DNA from: Corynebacterium lujinxingii
Lineage (GTDB): Bacteria > Actinomycetota > Actinomycetes > Mycobacteriales > Mycobacteriaceae
Direction: 5' to 3'
NCBI RefSeq assembly: GCF_014490555.1
Contig: NZ_CP061032.1
Span: 1,984,001-2,048,000, forward strand
DNA: 64,000 nucleotides
The notes under the pieces were generated by a model that saw only the letters and a program-made list of their open reading frames with translations, was not told the DNA's origin and searched no databases. Shown piece by piece: positions 61,806 through 64,000 of the stretch (positions are counted from its first letter, which is position 1; each line of letters begins with the position of its first letter). The translations under genes were made by a program, and so were the position numbers.

Positions 61806-62786
61806 CTAGCCGGCGAGCACCACCGCGACCGCGCTGCGGTTGTTCGCGGCCTGCTCCGGCAGGCTCACAGCACCCTCCGGGATGTCGTTCTTCGCACGCG
61901 CGGTGCCACCGACGCGACGGGCGATGTCGGCCGCGACCTGCTCGGCGCCCGGGGTGGCCGGGTCGAAGAAGACGTAGGTCTCCGGGAACACGCCGTACTG
62001 CTGCTCCGGCATGTTCATCGCCGCGGCGTCCGGCGACTGATTAGCCACCCGGAACTGCCCCTGGAGCTGGTCGGCGGTGCGGCTAGCCAGGTCGGCGACG
62101 CCGGAGTTGTTGTAGACGAACACCTCAGCGTTGCCGCTGTTGAGCTGCGCGCCCTGCGGTGCCGGTGCAGCCGGAGCCGGAGCCTGAGCGTCGCCGTCCC
62201 GCGCATTGTCGTCCTGCGCGTTCGGGTCGCGCGGTGCGGTCTCGGACGCCGGCGCGTTCGGGTCGCGCGGTGCGGTCTCGGACGCCGGCGCGTTCGGGTC
62301 CTGCGACGCGCCGGCCTGACCTTCCTGCTGCTGACCATCGGCCTGAGCCGGGGATGGGGCGACGACCTCGGTGGACGTGGAGGTCTCGGTGGAGGCGGCG
62401 TTATCTGCGGCGTTGTCGTCGCCGCCCTTCTGCGTCATCGCCCACAGTGCCCAAAGCAGGAGCAGGGCGGCGACGGCAATAAGGATCATGGCGAGGCCGC
62501 GACGGGGCAGGCCGCCCGCGGCGGCACCGGAACCAGCACCAGCGGCGACGGCGGTGGAGCCGCGGCGCTCCGTCTCCTCGGCTGGGGCATTGATGTAGTT
62601 ACCGTCGACGTAATCGGAGCCCTCGTCGTAGTCGGGCTCGATGTAGTCGGCGTCGTCGTCGCGGCGGTGGGCGCCGCGGTAATCCTCGGGCTCGTCGACG
62701 ATTTCGGCGTCGAGCGGCTCGTCGTAACGCGCGCTGTCGGTGGAGTCGTAATCGAAGGGTTCGTTGCCATCCTGGTCTCTAGTCAC
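61806..62786 (-). CDS. LytR_C-domain membrane protein
   Basis: 326 residues from GTG 62786, chosen because TAGAGT lies 7 bases upstream (leaderless pattern); an in-frame GTG 6 codons earlier lacks support. Acidic cytoplasmic N-terminus (~115 residues rich in D, E, Y), one membrane helix (RRGLAMILIAVAALLLLWALWA), a Pro/Ala/Gln linker, and the exported C-terminal domain (AEVFVYNNSGVADLASRTADQLQGQFRV... YVFFDPATPGAEQVAADIARRVGG), which is the LytR C-terminal fold without the LCP catalytic domain. Probably binds wall polymers or helps a separate LCP ligase. The linker contains an exact 36-base duplication. Confidence 0.88.
   Translation of the reverse strand: MTRDQDGNEPFDYDSTDSARYDEPLDAEIVDEPEDYRGAHRRDDDADYIEPDYDEGSDYVDGNYINAPAEETERRGSTAVAAGAGSGAAAGGLPRRGLAMILIAVAALLLLWALWAMTQKGGDDNAADNAASTETSTSTEVVAPSPAQADGQQQEGQAGASQDPNAPASETAPRDPNAPASETAPRDPNAQDDNARDGDAQAPAPAAPAPQGAQLNSGNAEVFVYNNSGVADLASRTADQLQGQFRVANQSPDAAAMNMPEQQYGVFPETYVFFDPATPGAEQVAADIARRVGGTARAKNDIPEGAVSLPEQAANNRSAVAVVLAG
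62218..62289. repeat. 36-base tandem duplication in the LytR_C linker
   Basis: Copies 62218-62253 and 62254-62289 are identical, with a third copy diverging after 62300. Encodes the 12-residue unit DPNAPASETAPR. Identity including silent positions points to recent slippage. Confidence 0.9.
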
Positions 62787-62836
62787 ATCGGCAACTCTAA
62801 CCACAGGAAGTTACAAAGGTGGGGCAACACACCGTG

Positions 62837-63043
62837 TTAGGCGTCGCGAAGCCTCTGCAGCCGGCGCACGAGTTGGGGCTCGGCCGCAAGCGCCTCCGAG
62901 TTGTCCAGGAGGATGTTTAGGCGCTGGTAGTAGCGGATCGGCGACATGCCCAGTTCGGTGCGGATGGCGTCCTCGCGGGCACCGAGCGAACGCGGGGCTC
63001 GGGCGGCGAAGCGGAGCACGGCGAGGTCGGTGTCGGTAAGCAT
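62837..63043 (-). CDS. DUF3263 protein
   Basis: 68 residues from ATG 63043: MLTDTDLAVLRFAARAPRSLGAREDAIRTELGMSPIRYYQRLNILLDNSEALAAEPQLVRRLQRLRDA. Small helical protein with a helix-turn-helix-like middle (REDAIRTELGMSPIRYYQRL), conserved next to def in actinobacteria. Function unknown, possibly DNA-binding. A longer frame exists upstream but runs through def. Confidence 0.85.
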   Translation of the reverse strand: MLTDTDLAVLRFAARAPRSLGAREDAIRTELGMSPIRYYQRLNILLDNSEALAAEPQLVRRLQRLRDA

Positions 63044-63061
63044 GCCTAATATATTGGCATG
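63041..63061. promoter_or_regulatory. Overlapping divergent start codons and -10 boxes
   Basis: The ATG of DUF3263 (63043, minus) and the ATG of def (63059, plus) are 15 bases apart and form an inverted repeat CATGCC-N9-GGCATG. TAATAT (63047-63052) is 6 bases before the def ATG, fitting leaderless def mRNA; the minus strand reads TATATT 4 bases before the other ATG. Confidence 0.6.
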
Positions 63062-63631
63062 ACCATCCGACCCATCGTTATCCACGGCGACCCTGTGCTG
63101 CACGAACCGACCAAGGAAGTCACCCAGCCAGTCGAGGAGCTCCAGGAGCTCATCGCCGACATGCACGAGACCATGGACGCGGCCAACGGTGTCGGCCTCG
63201 CCGCGAACCAGATCGGCGTGCCGCTGCGCCTGTTCGTCTACCACTGCCCCGACGGCGACGAGATGCGCCGCGGCACCGTGATCAACCCGGTGCTGGAGAC
63301 CTCCGAGATCCCGAAGACCATGCCCGCCGACGACGGCAGCGAGGAGGAAGGCTGCCTGTCCGTGCCGGGCTACGGCTGGCCGACCGGCCGCGCGGACTGG
63401 GCGAAGGTGACCGGGCTGGACGAGAACGGCAACCCGATCGAGGTCGAGGGCACCGGCTTTTTCGCCCGCTGTCTGCAGCACGAGACCGGCCACCTCGACG
63501 GCTATCTCTACACCGACGTGCTCACCGGCCGGTTTAAGAAGGAAGCCAAACGCGTGATCCGCGACAACGGCTGGAAGGAAGCCGGCAACACCTGGATGCC
63601 GGGCGAGGACGAGGACCCGTTCGGCCACTAG
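63059..63631 (+). CDS. def: Peptide deformylase
   Basis: Removes the formyl group from nascent N-termini. 190 residues with the three motifs GVGLAANQIG (near 45), EGCLSVPGY (metal Cys) and QHETGHLDG (HExxH). The extra C-terminal stretch (KEAKRVIRDNGWKEAGNTWMPGEDEDPFGH) is normal for actinobacterial PDF. Probably translated from a leaderless transcript. Confidence 0.97.
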   Translation: MTIRPIVIHGDPVLHEPTKEVTQPVEELQELIADMHETMDAANGVGLAANQIGVPLRLFVYHCPDGDEMRRGTVINPVLETSEIPKTMPADDGSEEEGCLSVPGYGWPTGRADWAKVTGLDENGNPIEVEGTGFFARCLQHETGHLDGYLYTDVLTGRFKKEAKRVIRDNGWKEAGNTWMPGEDEDPFGH

Positions 63632-63676
63632 TTCGCGCTATGATGCGTGGGACTGTCTATTTTTCCGGAGGCCCCC

Positions 63677-64000
63677 ATGCGCATCACCGCTGCCATCGCC
63701 GCGACGGCGCTCACGCTGACCACCCCCGCAGCGCCTGAAAGCGAGCTCGAAGCGTTGCTTGACGACGTCACCGCCACCCGCACCACCTCCCTCGACGCCC
63801 TCGAGGACGCCGACGGTGACGACGAGGTCCGCGAGATCCTCACCGAGTGGCGCAAAGACCTCATCGACGCCGCCGACACCGTCGCCGACCTGCGCGAAGA
63901 CGCCGGCGAGCTGACCGAGGACGAGGAAGCGGAGTTCGACGACGCCGCCGACGCCATCAAGGCAGAGCGCGCCGGCGTGCGCAAACTCCGCGCGGAGCTG
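63677..64000 (+). CDS. Secreted acidic protein, partial
   Basis: 108 codons from ATG 63677 to the window end, CGGAGG upstream. Short Ala/Thr signal-like start (MRITAAIAATALTLTTPAAP) then a highly acidic, helical region (ESELEALLDDVTATRTTSLD, EILTEWRKDLIDAADTVADLRED). Coiled-coil or helical bundle likely. One base from the 13-mer at 63757-63769. Family not recognised. Confidence 0.65.
   Translation, partial: MRITAAIAATALTLTTPAAPESELEALLDDVTATRTTSLDALEDADGDDEVREILTEWRKDLIDAADTVADLREDAGELTEDEEAEFDDAADAIKAERAGVRKLRAEL

Overview
The window is from a Corynebacterium chromosome (GC by eye a little above 60%). Three things point there. Two tiny porin genes lie between groEL and a polyphosphate kinase 2 gene, the porH/porA locus of this genus. 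Genes for Spa-type sortase-assembled pili are present. The ftsH-folE-folP-folB-folK-DUF3180-DUF6779-DUF2520-panC...lysS order is the mycolata arrangement also seen in Mycobacterium. I do not name a species.

Layout. 1-9.1 kb: two paralogous membrane pseudokinases, a J-like membrane protein, another single-pass membrane protein, a BCA-type sugar PTS permease, a lipoprotein and lysS. 9.1-19.1 kb: a tightly packed minus-strand folate/pantothenate/cell-maintenance block (panC-like to ftsH, then hpt, tilS, dacB), followed by ppa on the plus strand. 20.0-24.3 kb: a surface island with a metzincin-type protease, two paralogous secreted proteins ending in an unusual AETG signal, and a sortase. The two paralogs share one palindromic operator. 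24.3-28.9 kb: a rhodanese, a MarR regulator and a 1260-residue Pls-like NRPS (adenylation, carrier, then membrane and hexapeptide segments). 29.2-30.9 kb: an AT-richer PIN / ImmA-IrrE pair that looks acquired. 31.1-48.4 kb: two complete pilus sets, all on the minus strand. Set one is a giant LPETG tip protein, an LPATG pilin, an LASTG base pilin and a class C sortase. Set two is an LPNTG pilin, a class C sortase, an LASTG base pilin and a von Willebrand A adhesin. 48.7-52.3 kb: ppk2, porA, porH and groEL under CIRCE control. 52.5-60.4 kb: an M20 dipeptidase and the Mrp antiporter operon mnhA(B)CDEFG. 60.4-64 kb: a GCS2-family ligase, a LytR_C protein, DUF3263, def, and the start of a secreted acidic protein.

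The most unusual signal is not a gene. A 13-base word, GTCGTCG-NN-AAGC, occurs exactly 20 times on both strands. A hand estimate from base composition gives about 0.05 by chance. It sits in intergenic gaps, beside terminators and in protein linkers, is read in different frames, and forces rare ATA and TTA codons. That suggests a DNA-level element (uptake, chromosome-organisation or protein-binding word) that I do not recognise.

Other regulation visible: many genes fit leaderless transcription (a TANNNT box 6-8 nt before the start codon), two gene pairs share overlapping bidirectional -10 boxes, and intergenic hairpins with unrelated stems share a GTTTTTGGCC loop.
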